Assembly: GCF_008831125.1 (NCBI RefSeq)
Contig: NZ_WBKA01000002.1
Span: 1-64,000 of the forward strand
From: Pseudoclavibacter caeni
GTDB lineage: Bacteria; Actinomycetota; Actinomycetes; Actinomycetales; Microbacteriaceae
DNA: 64,000 nt
Direction: 5' to 3'
In this document: piece after piece, positions 7,376-16,883 of the stretch
Layout: every line of letters begins with the position of its first letter
Position numbering within the stretch: the first letter of the stretch is position 1
Notes under the pieces: generated by a model
Seen by the model: only the letters and a program-made list of their open reading frames with translations
Told to the model about the DNA's origin: nothing
The model's database searches: none
Position numbers and translations under genes: made by a program

Positions 7376-8560
7376 TCACCCGGCGTTGATCGCACCGAGG
7401 ATGAGCGCCGTCTGGAGGATGAGGGCGTCACGGGGCTCGGTGGGATCCCAGCCGACGATCTCGGCGATGCGCCGCAGCCGGTAGCGCACCGTGTTCGGGT
7501 GCACGTACAGCTCGCGGGCGGTGCCCTCCAGCGAGCGGCCGGTGTCGAGGTAGGCGCGCAGCGTGCCGAGCAGGTCGGTCGTCTGCTGGCTCAACGGCGT
7601 GTAGGCACGCTGGATGAGCGTCACCCGGGCGAGGGGATCGCCGGCGAGCGCGCGCTCGGGCAGCAGGTCGTCGGCGGCGACGGGACGGGGTGCGCCGGGC
7701 CAGCCGGGGACGGCCGCGTAGCCGGCCTGCGCGGCGCGCGCGGAGGTGCTCGCCTCGAGGATTCCCGGCACCGGCGGGCCGATCACGACGGGGCCCGGAG
7801 CGAACAGGTGCAGCATCCCCTCGACCACGTGGGTGACCGACCAGGGATGCACCTGGCCGCCGTCGACCGGCACGCTCTGCCCCAGAACGAGCACGATCCG
7901 GTCGGCCTGCACGCCGATGAGCATCTCGCTGCCGAGGCGTCGGGCGGATCGGCGCAGGTGCTCGGTGTCGCCGGTGATCTGGCCGCTGGCGATCACCACG
8001 TGGATGTCGCCGACCGCCTGCCAGCCGAGCGCGGCCACCCGACTGGGCAGCTCGTCGGCCGACTCTCCGTTGAGGATGGAGTCGACCACGAGGGCCTCGA
8101 GGCGGTCGTCCCACTGGCCGCGCGCCTCCGCGGCCTTCGCGTAGACGTCCGCGGCGGCGAAGGCGACGTCGCGGGAGTAGGTGAGGAACGCGTCCCGCAG
8201 CTCGGGGTCGTCGGCGGTGAACTGGTCCTGGACGACGGAGATGACGACGCGGACGAGCTGCAGGGTCTGCTGCAGCGAAACCGACCGGATCAGCTCCCGC
8301 GGGGCGTTGCCGAAGATGTCGGCGGGCACCCAGGTGTCGGCCTCGGCGTCGGCGAACCAGTTGATGAACGACTGGATGCCGGACTGCGCGACCAAGCCGA
8401 TCGCCGACCGGCGGGCCGGGGGGAGCGCGGCGTACCACGGCAGGTCCTCCTCGAGCCGGTGGAGGGTCGCCGTGGCCATCTCACCGCTGATGGAGCGCAG
8501 CCGGGCGAGGGTGCGCTCGCGCACCGCCCGCCCGCGCTCGGCGGTGGTGTCGTCACTCAT
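7376..8560 (-). CDS. fasR: PucR-like transcriptional regulator of fatty acid synthesis (FasR)
   Basis: A 394-residue regulator. A long sensory N-terminal and middle region ends in a C-terminal CdaR/PucR helix-turn-helix: [20 protein letters not shown], then [12 protein letters not shown]. Its place directly ahead of fabD-fabH-acpP-fabF matches FasR of streptomycetes and mycobacteria, known there as an activator of these genes. Its ATG (8560) overlaps the aceE stop by 8 bases, so translation is probably coupled to pyruvate dehydrogenase E1. The effector is likely an acyl-CoA by analogy, but no ligand site is recognised. Confidence 0.85.
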   Translation of the reverse strand: MSDDTTAERGRAVRERTLARLRSISGEMATATLHRLEEDLPWYAALPPARRSAIGLVAQSGIQSFINWFADAEADTWVPADIFGNAPRELIRSVSLQQTLQLVRVVISVVQDQFTADDPELRDAFLTYSRDVAFAAADVYAKAAEARGQWDDRLEALVVDSILNGESADELPSRVAALGWQAVGDIHVVIASGQITGDTEHLRRSARRLGSEMLIGVQADRIVLVLGQSVPVDGGQVHPWSVTHVVEGMLHLFAPGPVVIGPPVPGILEASTSARAAQAGYAAVPGWPGAPRPVAADDLLPERALAGDPLARVTLIQRAYTPLSQQTTDLLGTLRAYLDTGRSLEGTARELYVHPNTVRYRLRRIAEIVGWDPTEPRDALILQTALILGAINAG

Positions 8561-11279
8561 TGGCGGCCGCGGTCTCCGTCACCGGAGAGGGGATGTTCAT
8601 CAGGTCGTAGCGGGTGATCGCCTCGACCGGCGCCTGGGTGGGCACGATCCCCTGGTCGGCGAGCTGCTCCAGCGTCCGCACGACGATTGACGGCGCGTCG
8701 ATCCTGAACGCGCGCCGGGCGGCCGCGCGGGTGTCGCTGAAGCCGAAGTCGTCGGCGCCGAGCGTCGCGAACGGCCGGTCGAGGAACTGGCGGATCTGGT
8801 CGGGCACCGCCTTCATGAAGTCGGTGACCGCGACGATCGGCCCGGGGGCGTCAGCGAGCTTGCGGGTCACGTACGGCTCGCGGCGGGGCTCGGCCGGGTG
8901 CAGGAAGTGGTGCTCCTCGGCGGCGAGCCCGTCGCGGCGCAGCTCGTTCCAGCTGGTCACCGACCACACGTCGGCGCGCACGCCCCAGTCCTCGGCGAGC
9001 ATCTGCTGGGCCTCGAGCGCCCAGGTGACGGCGATGCCGGAGGCGAGCAGCTGCGCCTGGGCCGGCCCGCCCTGGGCGGGGGAGACCCGGTGGATGCCGC
9101 GGATGATGCCGTCGACGTCCACGTCGTCGGGCTCGGCCGGCTGCACGATCGGCTCGTTGTAGACGGTCAGGTAGTACATGACGTCGGGGTCCGGGTGGTT
9201 CCCGCCGTACATGCGCTCGAGCCCGCTCTCGACGATGTGGGCGATCTCGTAGGAGAACGCCGGGTCGTAGGAGATGACGGCGGGGTTCGTCGAGGCGAGG
9301 ATCGGGGAGTGACCGTCCGCGTGCTGCAGGCCCTCGCCGGTGAGCGTGGTGCGCCCGGCGGTCGCGCCGACGAGGAACCCGCGGGCCCGGGCATCCGCCG
9401 CCGCCCACAGCTCGTCGCCGGAGCGCTGGAAGCCGAACATCGAGTAGAAGAGGTAGACGGGGATCATGATCTCGCCCTGCTGGGCGTACGAGGTGCCGAG
9501 CGCGGTGAACGCCGCGGCGGCGCCGTCCTCGTTGATGCCCACGTGGTACAGCAGGCCCTGCGGGCTCTCCTTGTAGGCGAGCAGCAGTTCCCGGTCGACC
9601 GATATGTAGTGCTGGCCGTGGGGGTTGTAGATCTTCTTCGTCGGGAAGAACGAGTCGAACCCGAACGTGCGGCCCTCGTCGGGCAGGATCGGCACGAGCC
9701 GGTTCTCCCAGCCCTTCTGGGCGAGCAGGTCCTTCAGCAGCCGCACGAACGCCATGGTCGTGGCGATGCGCTGCTTCCCCGTGCCCTTCTTGACATGGTC
9801 GTAGGCCTTCGCGGGCGGCAGGTCGATGTAGGTGGGGTTGTTCCGCCGGTCGGGCACATACCCGCCGAGCTCGGCGCGCCGCTCGCGCATGTAGCGGATC
9901 TCCGGAGCGTCCTCGCCCGGGTGGTAGTAGGGCGGTGCCCAGTGGTCGTGGGCCTCGAGCTCCGCGTCCGAGATCGGGATGCGCATGTGGTCGCGGAACG
10001 TCTTCAGATCGTCGAGCGTGAGCTTCTTCATCTGGTGGGTGGCGTTGCGACCCTCGAACGAGGGGCCGAGCCCGTACCCCTTGATCGTGTGGGCGAGGAT
10101 GACCGTCGGGGAGCCCTTGTGCTCCACGGCCGCCTTGTAGGCGGCGTAGACCTTGCGGTAGTCGTGCCCGCCGCGCTGCAGCGCCCAGATCTGGTCGTCG
10201 GTGTAGTTGGCGACGAGCCGGAGGGCGCGGGGGTCGCGGCCGAAGAAGTGCTCGCGCACGAACGCGCCGTCCTCGGTCTTGTACGTCTGGAAGTCGCCGT
10301 CCGGGGTGTTGTTCATGAGCTTGACGAGCGCGCCCTCGGTGTCGGCGGCGAGCAGCGGATCCCACTCCCGGCTCCAGACGACCTTGATCACGTTCCAGCC
10401 GGCGCCGCGGAAGAACGACTCGAGCTCCTGGATGATCTTCGTGTTGCCTCGGACGGGCCCGTCAAGGCGCTGCAGGTTGCAGTTGATCACGAACGTCAGG
10501 TTGTCGAGCTGGTCGTTGGCGGCGACCTGCAGCAGGCCGCGCGACTGGGGCTCGTCCATCTCGCCGTCGCCGAGGAACGCCCACACGTGCTGCTGCGAGG
10601 TGTCCTTGATCCCGTGGTTGAGCAGGTAGCGGTTCACCTGGGCCTGGTAGATCGCGTTCATGGGGCCGAGCCCCATCGACACGGTCGGGAACTGCCAGTA
10701 GTGATCCATGTGCCGCGGATGCGGGTAGGAGGGCAGCCCGCCGGCGACGGAGCGCTCCTGGCGGAAGCCGTCGAGCTGCTCGGCGGTCAGCCGCCCCTCG
10801 AGGAACGAGCGGGCGTAGATGCCCGGGGAGGCGTGTCCCTGGATGAAGACCTGGTCGCCGCCGCCCGGATGGTCCGGCCCGTGGAAGAAGTGGTTGAAGC
10901 CGACCTCGTACAGGGCGGCCGACGACGCGTAGGTGGAGATGTGCCCGCCGACCTCGATGCCGGGCCGCTGCGCCCGGTGGACGAGCACCGCCGCATTCCA
11001 GCGGATCCACCGCCGATAGGTGCGCTCGAGCTCCTCGTCGCCGGGGAACTCCGGCTCGTTCTCCGGGGCGATCGTGTTGATGTAGTCGGTCGTCGGGATC
11101 ATCGGCACGTTGAGCTGCAGGTCCTTCGAGCGCTTGATCAGGCTCATCATGATCTGCCGCGCCCGTGCACGCCCGCGCGCGCCGACGAGGGCGTCGAGCG
11201 ACTGCTGCCACTCCCGGGTCTCGTCCCGGTCTGGATCGACGTAGTCCGGCGCGTACGGATCCTGGCTGTTGACCGTCAT
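8553..11279 (-). CDS. aceE: Pyruvate dehydrogenase E1 component, homodimeric type
   Basis: Decarboxylates pyruvate with thiamine diphosphate and passes the acetyl group to lipoyl E2. The protein has 908 residues, the usual length of single-chain AceE. The ThDP motif runs from [12 protein letters not shown] to INCNLQ. An actinobacterial N-terminus follows [23 protein letters not shown] 11279 has GAGGAAC 2 bases upstream; longer frames toward 11456 lack support. It overlaps fasR by 8 bases. A -10 element (TACACT, 11343-11338) would give a leader of about 50 bases. The matching E2 and E3 genes are not adjacent; E2- and lipoamide dehydrogenase-type genes lie at 32490-35672. Confidence 0.95.
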   Translation of the reverse strand: MTVNSQDPYAPDYVDPDRDETREWQQSLDALVGARGRARARQIMMSLIKRSKDLQLNVPMIPTTDYINTIAPENEPEFPGDEELERTYRRWIRWNAAVLVHRAQRPGIEVGGHISTYASSAALYEVGFNHFFHGPDHPGGGDQVFIQGHASPGIYARSFLEGRLTAEQLDGFRQERSVAGGLPSYPHPRHMDHYWQFPTVSMGLGPMNAIYQAQVNRYLLNHGIKDTSQQHVWAFLGDGEMDEPQSRGLLQVAANDQLDNLTFVINCNLQRLDGPVRGNTKIIQELESFFRGAGWNVIKVVWSREWDPLLAADTEGALVKLMNNTPDGDFQTYKTEDGAFVREHFFGRDPRALRLVANYTDDQIWALQRGGHDYRKVYAAYKAAVEHKGSPTVILAHTIKGYGLGPSFEGRNATHQMKKLTLDDLKTFRDHMRIPISDAELEAHDHWAPPYYHPGEDAPEIRYMRERRAELGGYVPDRRNNPTYIDLPPAKAYDHVKKGTGKQRIATTMAFVRLLKDLLAQKGWENRLVPILPDEGRTFGFDSFFPTKKIYNPHGQHYISVDRELLLAYKESPQGLLYHVGINEDGAAAAFTALGTSYAQQGEIMIPVYLFYSMFGFQRSGDELWAAADARARGFLVGATAGRTTLTGEGLQHADGHSPILASTNPAVISYDPAFSYEIAHIVESGLERMYGGNHPDPDVMYYLTVYNEPIVQPAEPDDVDVDGIIRGIHRVSPAQGGPAQAQLLASGIAVTWALEAQQMLAEDWGVRADVWSVTSWNELRRDGLAAEEHHFLHPAEPRREPYVTRKLADAPGPIVAVTDFMKAVPDQIRQFLDRPFATLGADDFGFSDTRAAARRAFRIDAPSIVVRTLEQLADQGIVPTQAPVEAITRYDLMNIPSPVTETAAANE

Positions 11280-11433
11280 CAGTTCCTCACCTTCTCGGGG
11301 AAAGACCACCACGGATTTTGGCGGATGGCCACAAGACAGTGTACGTGGCCGACCAGAAATGCTCCGCTTCTTCACCCGGGTCGTATACGATAGCTGCCTG
11401 ACGGGCCGCTGACGCCACGGTGAACGCCCGAGA

Positions 11434-11439
11434 TACACT
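11434..11439 (+). promoter_or_regulatory. -10 element for leaderless peroxiredoxin mRNA
   Basis: TACACT is followed by 6 bases and then the GTG start at 11446, so transcription would begin at or next to the start codon. There is no ribosome-binding site. Confidence 0.55.
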
Positions 11440-11445
11440 CGCCCC

Positions 11446-11976
11446 GTGATCACCACGCTGCCCCCGTTCGCCCTGCCCGACCAGTTCGGCGCCGTCGTCC
11501 GCCGCGAGGACCTCGCCGGACCGATCTGCCTCGTGTTCTACCCGCACGCGTTCACCCCCGTGTGCACCGGCGAGCTCGACCGGCTGGCCGCGGCGCACGA
11601 CAGGTTCCACGCCGCCGGCGTCCACCTGCTCGCGGCGAGCACCGACCCCGTCTCCGCCCTGGCCGCCTGGCACCGGGCGACGCCCCGGCCGTTCCCGCTG
11701 CTGAGCGACTTCTGGCCGCACGGCGCGCTCGCCGCCGCGTGCGAGGCGTTCGACCCGGCCACCGGCGACGCCCGGCGGGTGAGCCTGTGGGCCGACGCCG
11801 ACGGGCGGGTCGTCGACCGGGTGTCCTCCCCGGCGGGAAGCCCGCGCCCGGGGGAGTGGTACGAGCGGATGCTGCGCGCGGCGTCCCCTGCCGCGCAGCC
11901 GCGAGCCGGCACGCCGCCCACGGGTGCGAGCGAGGCCGCACCGGCGGGCGCGCCCGGCGGCCCCGGCCGGATCTGA
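11446..11976 (+). CDS. Peroxiredoxin (AhpC/TSA, Bcp or AhpE-like)
   Basis: A 176-residue thiol peroxidase that reduces peroxides at a catalytic cysteine, Cys40 in [14 protein letters not shown], the PxxFTxxC signature. A later Cys in AAACEAFDP could act as resolving residue, but its position is not diagnostic. The C-terminal 35 residues are a Pro/Ala/Gly-rich tail of unknown role. The start is GTG 11446 and the mRNA appears leaderless. It diverges from aceE. AhpE and Bcp subgroups cannot be told apart here with certainty. Confidence 0.85.
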   Translation: MITTLPPFALPDQFGAVVRREDLAGPICLVFYPHAFTPVCTGELDRLAAAHDRFHAAGVHLLAASTDPVSALAAWHRATPRPFPLLSDFWPHGALAAACEAFDPATGDARRVSLWADADGRVVDRVSSPAGSPRPGEWYERMLRAASPAAQPRAGTPPTGASEAAPAGAPGGPGRI

Positions 11977-12046
11977 CCGGCGTGCCCCGACACGGGGCGA
12001 ACGGACGACGCAGCCCGGTAGAATCACCACGGCGGGCGACCGCCAC

Positions 12047-12120
12047 GGGCCCATAGCTCAGGTGGTCAGAGCACCTCGTTTACACCGAGGGGGTCGGGGG
12101 TTCGAGCCCCTCTGGGCCCA
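12047..12120 (+). tRNA. tRNA-Val (anticodon TAC)
   Basis: A complete 74-base cloverleaf: acceptor GGGCCCA pairs with TGGGCCC, discriminator A, anticodon loop TTTACAC flanked by the stem CCTCG/CGAGG, T-arm GGGGGTTCGAGCCCC. CCA is not encoded. A -10 hexamer TAGAAT (12019-12024) lies upstream. Confidence 0.95.
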
Positions 12121-12149
12121 CCGTCAGACCGGCGGCACGGCCGATCCGC

Positions 12150-12971
12150 TCAGGCGGTGATGAAGCTGCGCATGCTGATCGCCCCGAGGTCGATCGACTC
12201 GTTGAAGAACCGCAGCTCCTCGCCGGGGTGCAGCAGCGCCATCGCCGCGATCATCGGTCGGTAGTGGTCGTCGGTGGGCACGGCCAGCCGGGCGGCCGTG
12301 CCCACCCGGAACGGGTCGAGCAGGGTGCCCAGGTCCCGTTCGCGGATCGCCGCCTCGGCGACCTCGTCGAACTCTCGGGCCCAGTCCCACACAGCGCCGT
12401 CGCCGCGCATCGAGCGCAGCGCGTGGACGATGTTCCCCGAGCCGATGAACAGCACCCCGCGGTCGCGCAGCCGTCGCAGCCGGCCGAACAGCTCGTGCAG
12501 CCGGGGCAGCGGCAGACTGTAGTCGATCGAGATCTGCAGCACCGGCACGTCCGGATGCGGGGCCAGCCAGCGCAGCACGCTCCATGTGCCGTGGTCGAGC
12601 CCCCACTGCCGGTCGAGGGCGATCTCGTAGCTCTGCATCCAGTCGACGAGCCGGTCGGCGGCGATGCGGGCGACGTCGTGGTCGCCCGCCGTGTCGTAGC
12701 GGACGTGGTAGAGCGGCTCGGGGAATCCGCCGAAGTCGTAGATGACCCGGTTGCGCGGGGCGTCGGTGATCGACGTGCCGCCGCGGGTCAGCCAGTGGGC
12801 CGACATCACGATGATCGCCTGCGGGTGTGGCAGCTCGCGGCCCAGGCTCGCCCAGGTGCGGGAGTAGATGTTGTCCTCGATCGCGTTCATCGGCGATCCG
12901 TGACCGACGAACAGCACCGGCATCCGTTCCGAGGGGTGCAGCCGCTCCTCGATGTCATGCAGCTCGTACAC
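12150..12971 (-). CDS. DODA-type extradiol aromatic-ring dioxygenase (YgiD-like)
   Basis: A 273-residue member of the LigB-like class III dioxygenase family that includes 4,5-DOPA extradiol dioxygenase. Metal-binding histidines are seen in FVGHGSPMN (His24), MSAHWLT (His59), GLDHGTW and PTDDHYRP. The GTG 12971 start has AAGGAGG 5 bases upstream. The true substrate is unknown; bacterial members act on catechol-type rings. The gene stands alone and has a perfect palindrome over its promoter (12988-13012), so it is probably repressed by a dimeric regulator that is not encoded nearby. Confidence 0.88.
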   Translation of the reverse strand: MYELHDIEERLHPSERMPVLFVGHGSPMNAIEDNIYSRTWASLGRELPHPQAIIVMSAHWLTRGGTSITDAPRNRVIYDFGGFPEPLYHVRYDTAGDHDVARIAADRLVDWMQSYEIALDRQWGLDHGTWSVLRWLAPHPDVPVLQISIDYSLPLPRLHELFGRLRRLRDRGVLFIGSGNIVHALRSMRGDGAVWDWAREFDEVAEAAIRERDLGTLLDPFRVGTAARLAVPTDDHYRPMIAAMALLHPGEELRFFNESIDLGAISMRSFITA

Positions 12972-12987
12972 GCGAGCCTCCTTCGAT

Positions 12988-13012
12988 TGTCGCTACAATC
13001 ATTGTAGCGACA
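12988..13012. promoter_or_regulatory. Perfect palindromic operator over the dioxygenase promoter
   Basis: TGTCGCTACAAT (12988-12999), one central base, then its exact complement ATTGTAGCGACA (13001-13012). Read on the minus strand the first arm contains a -10 hexamer TACAAT (13006-13001), so a bound dimer would cover both the -10 and the transcription start. By symmetry the + strand also has TACAAT at 12994-12999. The form suits a MarR, TetR or GntR-type repressor; none is nearby. Confidence 0.75.
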
Positions 13013-13033
13013 TGGGGCGGCTGTTGAAACGGG

Positions 13034-13483
13034 TCAGTGGCGCATCCGCGGCGCCTCGCCCACGTGGGCGTCGAGCACAGCCCGCTCGTCGTGGGTGATC
13101 CGCCGCGGCCGGGCGCCGTCGCCGGTCATGAACACGAGGCCCACCGTGCCCACCGCGCACAGCGCGTCATGCTGGCGCAGCTCCCAGGCGAGGGTGAAGT
13201 CCGCGCCGCCGATCGCGGTCACCCACATCCGGAACCGCACGGGGACGAGGTCGAGCCGCACAGGCCGGCGGTACTCGATGCACTGGCCGGTGATGAAGGC
13301 GGGGTTGCGGCCGAGGCCATCACCGTCGAGCCGAGTGAGCGACTCGCCGCCCGCCCCGCGTGCCTGCGCGAAGAAGAGCACGCGCGCCTGCTCCACGAGC
13401 GCCAGGATCGCCACGTTGTTGACATGCCCATAGGCGTCCGTGTCGCTCCAGCGCAGCGGGACATCGCACTCGACCACGTTCAC
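13034..13483 (-). CDS. Acyl-CoA thioesterase, hotdog fold (4HBT/YbgC type)
   Basis: A 149-residue single-hotdog thioesterase predicted to hydrolyse acyl-CoA. The signature [13 protein letters not shown] near residue 11 holds the catalytic Asp. The GTG 13483 start overlaps the stop of the upstream ABC ATPase gene in the tetranucleotide GTGA, so the two are translationally coupled. It is the last gene of an amino-acid uptake operon, an unusual place for such an enzyme; no functional link is evident. Substrate unknown. Confidence 0.85.
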   Translation of the reverse strand: MNVVECDVPLRWSDTDAYGHVNNVAILALVEQARVLFFAQARGAGGESLTRLDGDGLGRNPAFITGQCIEYRRPVRLDLVPVRFRMWVTAIGGADFTLAWELRQHDALCAVGTVGLVFMTGDGARPRRITHDERAVLDAHVGEAPRMRH

Positions 13484-14262
13484 GCCTCCGGCCCACCCTC
13501 GGCGACGACCTCGGCCATCCCGACCTCGGTGGGGTGCAGCACCCGCTTGAGGAACTCCCGGGTGCGCGCGTTGCGCGGATGCTCGATCACCTCCGCAGCC
13601 GGCCCCTGCTCGACGATGACGCCGCCGTCCATGAAGGCCACGACGTCGGCGACGTCCCGGGCGAACGCCATCTCGTGCGTGACGACGAGCATCGTCATGC
13701 CGGCGTCGGCGAGCCCCCGCATCACGGCGAGCACGTCGCCAACGAGCTCCGGGTCCAGGGCGCTGGTCGGCTCGTCGAAGAGCATCAGCCGCGGGTCCAT
13801 GCTCAGGGCGCGGGCGATGGCGACCCGCTGCTGCTGCCCGCCGGACAGCTGTGCCGGCATCGCGTCCCCGCGGTCGGCCAGGCCGACCTTGCGCAAGTTC
13901 GCCAGAGCGACCCGCTTCGCCTCGGCGCGGCCACGATGCAGCACCCGCTCCTGGGCGATGGTGCAGTTTCGCAGCACGGTCAGGTGCGGGAAGAGATTGA
14001 ACTGCTGGAACACCAGGCCGATCCGCCGGCGCACGCCGTCGATGTCGACGTCGGGATCGGTGATCTCCGAGCCGTCGACGACGATGGTGCCCTCGTCCGG
14101 GGTCTCGAGCATGTTCACACAGCGCAGCACCGTCGACTTGCCGGAGCCGGACGGGCCGATCAGGCACACCACCTGGCCGGGCTCGACGGTGAGATCGATG
14201 CCCTTCAGCACGGCGTTGTCGCCGAAGGACTTCCGGACGCCCTGGAGAGTGATCGCACTCAT
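13480..14262 (-). CDS. Polar amino-acid ABC transporter, ATP-binding protein (GlnQ-like)
   Basis: A 260-residue ABC ATPase that powers amino-acid import. Walker A is GPSGSGKST, the Q-loop lies in [12 protein letters not shown], the signature is LSGGQQQR, Walker B is [13 protein letters not shown] and the switch His is in [22 protein letters not shown] is characteristic of the polar amino-acid (PAAT) class. Its ATG overlaps the permease stop in ATGA (14259-14262), and its stop overlaps the thioesterase start in GTGA. The order is binding protein, permease, ATPase, thioesterase. Confidence 0.93.
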   Translation of the reverse strand: MSAITLQGVRKSFGDNAVLKGIDLTVEPGQVVCLIGPSGSGKSTVLRCVNMLETPDEGTIVVDGSEITDPDVDIDGVRRRIGLVFQQFNLFPHLTVLRNCTIAQERVLHRGRAEAKRVALANLRKVGLADRGDAMPAQLSGGQQQRVAIARALSMDPRLMLFDEPTSALDPELVGDVLAVMRGLADAGMTMLVVTHEMAFARDVADVVAFMDGGVIVEQGPAAEVIEHPRNARTREFLKRVLHPTEVGMAEVVAEGGPEA

Positions 14263-15065
14263 TTCGCCGCCTTCGCCTTGAAACTGGTTCGTGTGGTCTG
14301 GAGCTCGAACCGCCTGGCCAGCCAGCTGAGCGGCACCGTGATCACCAGGTAGCAGACGCCGGCGACGACCAGCGGGGTCAGCCCCGCGTCCGCGGCCGAG
14401 AGCGCCTGACGGCCGAACTTCGTCAGCTCATACTGGTCGACGGTGAGCCCCAGCAGGTACACCAGCGAGGTGTCCTTCGTGAGCAGGATCAGCTCGTTGG
14501 TCAGCGGGGGCAGCACCATCCGGAACGCCTGAGGGAACACGATCGAGCGCATCGCCCGGCCGCGGGACATGCCGAGCGACCGGGCCGCCTCGTACTGGCC
14601 GGGCGGCACGGCCTGGAGCCCCGCGCGCAGCGTCTCGGAGATGTAGGCGGCCGAGACCATGCCGAGCGAGAGCATGACCGTCACGTAGATGTTCAGATTG
14701 ATCGAGAACGCGCTGGGGATGCCGTAGCCGAAGGCGACGAACACGAGCAGCGCCGGCAGCCCGCGGAACAGCTCCGTGTACACGGTGGCGATCCACCGGT
14801 ACGGGGCCACCGACGACATCCGCATGAGCGCGAGCAGCGCCCCGCCCAGCAGCCCGAACCAGAAGGAGATGAGCGTGTAGACCACCGTGTTCCACAGGGC
14901 GGTGGTGATCACCTGCGGGAACTGCTCGGCCGCGACCCGCAGGTTGAAGAAGGTGTGCACCATCTTCGGCCAGTCGGTCAGAAGGGCGAGGACGACGATC
15001 ACGATCACGAGGATCGCGTACTGGATGGCGCGCGAGATCCGCGCGCGCCGGGCGGGTGAGCTCAT
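14259..15065 (-). CDS. Polar amino-acid ABC transporter, permease
   Basis: A 268-residue membrane protein with about five hydrophobic segments: residues 14-30, 53-80, 100-115, 128-150 and 235-255. The cytoplasmic EAA loop that contacts the ATPase is [20 protein letters not shown], followed by [15 protein letters not shown], typical of HisMQ-type permeases. One permease gene is present, so it probably acts as a homodimer. GGGAG lies upstream of ATG 15065. It overlaps the ATPase gene by 4 bases and follows the binding-protein gene after a strong hairpin. Confidence 0.92.
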   Translation of the reverse strand: MSSPARRARISRAIQYAILVIVIVVLALLTDWPKMVHTFFNLRVAAEQFPQVITTALWNTVVYTLISFWFGLLGGALLALMRMSSVAPYRWIATVYTELFRGLPALLVFVAFGYGIPSAFSINLNIYVTVMLSLGMVSAAYISETLRAGLQAVPPGQYEAARSLGMSRGRAMRSIVFPQAFRMVLPPLTNELILLTKDTSLVYLLGLTVDQYELTKFGRQALSAADAGLTPLVVAGVCYLVITVPLSWLARRFELQTTRTSFKAKAAK

Positions 15066-15124
15066 CTCTGTCTCCCTGGGGTGTCCGCCGGCGACGCGCT
15101 CCCACGTCGCCGGGCCTGTGACAC

Positions 15125-15164
15125 GCGGCGGGGAACCGGTCTGCGTGGACCGGCTCCCCGCCGC
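15125..15164 (-). promoter_or_regulatory. Intra-operon stem-loop after the binding-protein gene
   Basis: A 17-bp stem with one mismatch (15125-15141 against 15148-15164) and a 6-base loop lies 6 bases past the stop of the substrate-binding protein gene. No T-run follows on the minus strand. Such hairpins commonly protect the upstream mRNA or cause partial termination, giving more binding protein than permease. Confidence 0.65.
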
Positions 15165-15170
15165 ACTGGC

Positions 15171-15950
15171 TCAGCTCTCGGCCGCGCCCCACTTCTGCAG
15201 GATGCCGTCGAGCGTGCCGTCGCCCTTGATGCGCTCGATCGTGGCGTTGACGCTGTCGAGCAGCTCGGTGTTGCCCTTGCGCACCGCGATGCCGTAGGTC
15301 TCGTCAGTGGGGATGGTGCCGATCTTCACCAGTGTGTCCGGGTACTTCTTGAGGTGCTCGTTGGAGGGGGCGACCTGGTCGATGACCACGTCGATGCTGC
15401 CGTTGTCCAGTGACTCGGCCGCCATCGAGGCGTCCTCGAACTGCTGCGGGTTCAGCCCGTGCTCGTTCGCCCAGTCCTCACCCGTGGTGGCCTGCTGCAC
15501 GCCGACCTTCCGCGTGCCGTCAGTGGCCTCGTCGACCGTCGTGATCCCCGAGTCCTTCCGCGTGATCACGGCGAGGTCGTCGTGATAATAGGGGTCGGAG
15601 AAGTCCATCTTGGTCTTGCGCTCGTCGGTGATCGTGATGGCGCTGATCGCGATGTCGCACTTCTTGTTGTCGAGGTCCTGCCCGGACTGCAGCCCCTCGA
15701 ACGCCGTGTTGACCTGCTTGAGGTCGACCCCGAGGTCCTTGGCGATCTCGGCGGAGATGTCGGCGTCGATGCCCTCCACCTTGTCACCGGTCGTCTGCTC
15801 GAACGGGGGATACGAGGCTTCGGAGCAGGCCGTCAGCGAGCCCTCCTCGATCAGCTTGCCGCCGCCCTCGGTGCTCGTGCACCCGGACAGCAGGAGTCCT
15901 CCGGCCGCGCTCAGCGCGACGGCTGCCATGATGGTCCTGCATCTGCTCAT
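15171..15950 (-). CDS. Polar amino-acid ABC transporter, substrate-binding lipoprotein
   Basis: A 259-residue extracellular binding protein. It has a lipoprotein signal peptide with lipobox LLSGC, acylated Cys24. The mature part is a family 3 solute-binding fold: TACSEASYPPFEQTTGDKVE, CDIAISAITITDERKTKMDF, DPYYHDDLAVI and SIDVVIDQ. Family 3 proteins bind polar amino acids such as glutamine, glutamate, cystine or arginine; the exact ligand cannot be fixed. It is the first gene of the operon. AAGG lies about 10 bases before ATG 15950. Confidence 0.92.
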   Translation of the reverse strand: MSRCRTIMAAVALSAAGGLLLSGCTSTEGGGKLIEEGSLTACSEASYPPFEQTTGDKVEGIDADISAEIAKDLGVDLKQVNTAFEGLQSGQDLDNKKCDIAISAITITDERKTKMDFSDPYYHDDLAVITRKDSGITTVDEATDGTRKVGVQQATTGEDWANEHGLNPQQFEDASMAAESLDNGSIDVVIDQVAPSNEHLKKYPDTLVKIGTIPTDETYGIAVRKGNTELLDSVNATIERIKGDGTLDGILQKWGAAES

Positions 15951-16066
15951 GTTCTCAGTCCTTCGTTCCGGTCCATGCGTCGGAGGCGTCCGGGAGCTTC
16001 CCGGGACCGCGACCGATGTCGTTCACAGGTTCCTCATGGTAATCGACGCCGTGTTTCCAAGAGGTG

Positions 16067-16813
16067 TCACCGCGCCGGCTCGGCGAGGGCGCGCACATGA
16101 TCCCACAGCCGCGCGGTCGCGACCGCGGCGGGGGAGCGGGGCGCGAAAGCGGGCAGCGGCCGACGGCGCAGCCCCATCTGCTCGACGGCCGATGCGGACG
16201 GCACCACGATGGGCAGGATGCGCGCATCGGCCGCGGGCAGCTCGGCGATCGCCTGTGCCTGGGCGCGGCGACGGCGGTCGGCCATCGAGAAGAATCCCAC
16301 GACAGGGGTGCCGGGCGCGTGCTCGGCGACCAGGTCGAGCACCTGGTCGAAGGCGCGCAGCGAAAGCGCGGCGGGGACGAGCGGGACCACGATGACATCC
16401 GCCGCGTCGATGACGTTGCGCGCCACGAGTGACGCGCCGGGCGGAGCGTCCAGCACGGTCCACGCGTGGCCGTCGTCGAGGTCGCACAGGACGCGGCGGA
16501 TGCGATGGCCCGACTTCTTCGCCTGGTCGAGCTCGAGCTCGAGGTCGCGGTAGGAGTCGTCGGCGGGCAGCACGTCGAGCCCGGGCTCGTCGGTCTGGCG
16601 GATGGCCCGCTGGACGTCGGTGCGTCCGCGGACGAGACGGTCCGCGCCGCCCTTCAGCCGGGGGCGGACGCGCAGCAGGTAGGTCGTCGCACCCTGCGGG
16701 TCGAGATCCCACAGCAGCGTGGGCCCGGTCTGCGCGGCGTGCCAGGCGAGGTTCACCGCCGTGGTCGTCTTGCCGACCCCGCCCTTGGTGCTGAAGACCG
16801 CGATGGTGCGCAT
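16067..16813 (-). CDS. ParA/MinD-like ATPase, orphan
   Basis: A 248-residue P-loop ATPase with the deviant Walker A motif STKGGVGKTT at residues 8-17, the switch motif DLDPQGATT, and TVLDAPPGASLVARNVIDAA as Walker B region. ParA proteins position plasmids, chromosomes or large complexes by ATP-dependent dimerisation on DNA. No parB or other partner lies next to it, so it is probably not the chromosomal parA. The start MRTIAVFSTKGG (16813) is chosen by family fit; GTG 16828 would add 5 residues. Neither has a clear ribosome site. Confidence 0.85.
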   Translation of the reverse strand: MRTIAVFSTKGGVGKTTTAVNLAWHAAQTGPTLLWDLDPQGATTYLLRVRPRLKGGADRLVRGRTDVQRAIRQTDEPGLDVLPADDSYRDLELELDQAKKSGHRIRRVLCDLDDGHAWTVLDAPPGASLVARNVIDAADVIVVPLVPAALSLRAFDQVLDLVAEHAPGTPVVGFFSMADRRRRAQAQAIAELPAADARILPIVVPSASAVEQMGLRRRPLPAFAPRSPAAVATARLWDHVRALAEPAR

Positions 16814-16883
16814 GCGGACATCGTACACACGTCCGCCCCGGCCGGAGCCGGGGCGGACGTGAAATGCTGCGGCGAACCCGAGG

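Noticed and set aside
11381-11390. 10-bp palindrome TCGTATACGA upstream of aceE
   Set aside because: Too short to claim as an operator without a second copy or known regulator.
8898-11393. A very long open frame antisense to aceE
   Set aside because: It mirrors the strong third-position G+C bias of aceE; its amino-acid content is Arg/Val/Gly-rich without any motif.
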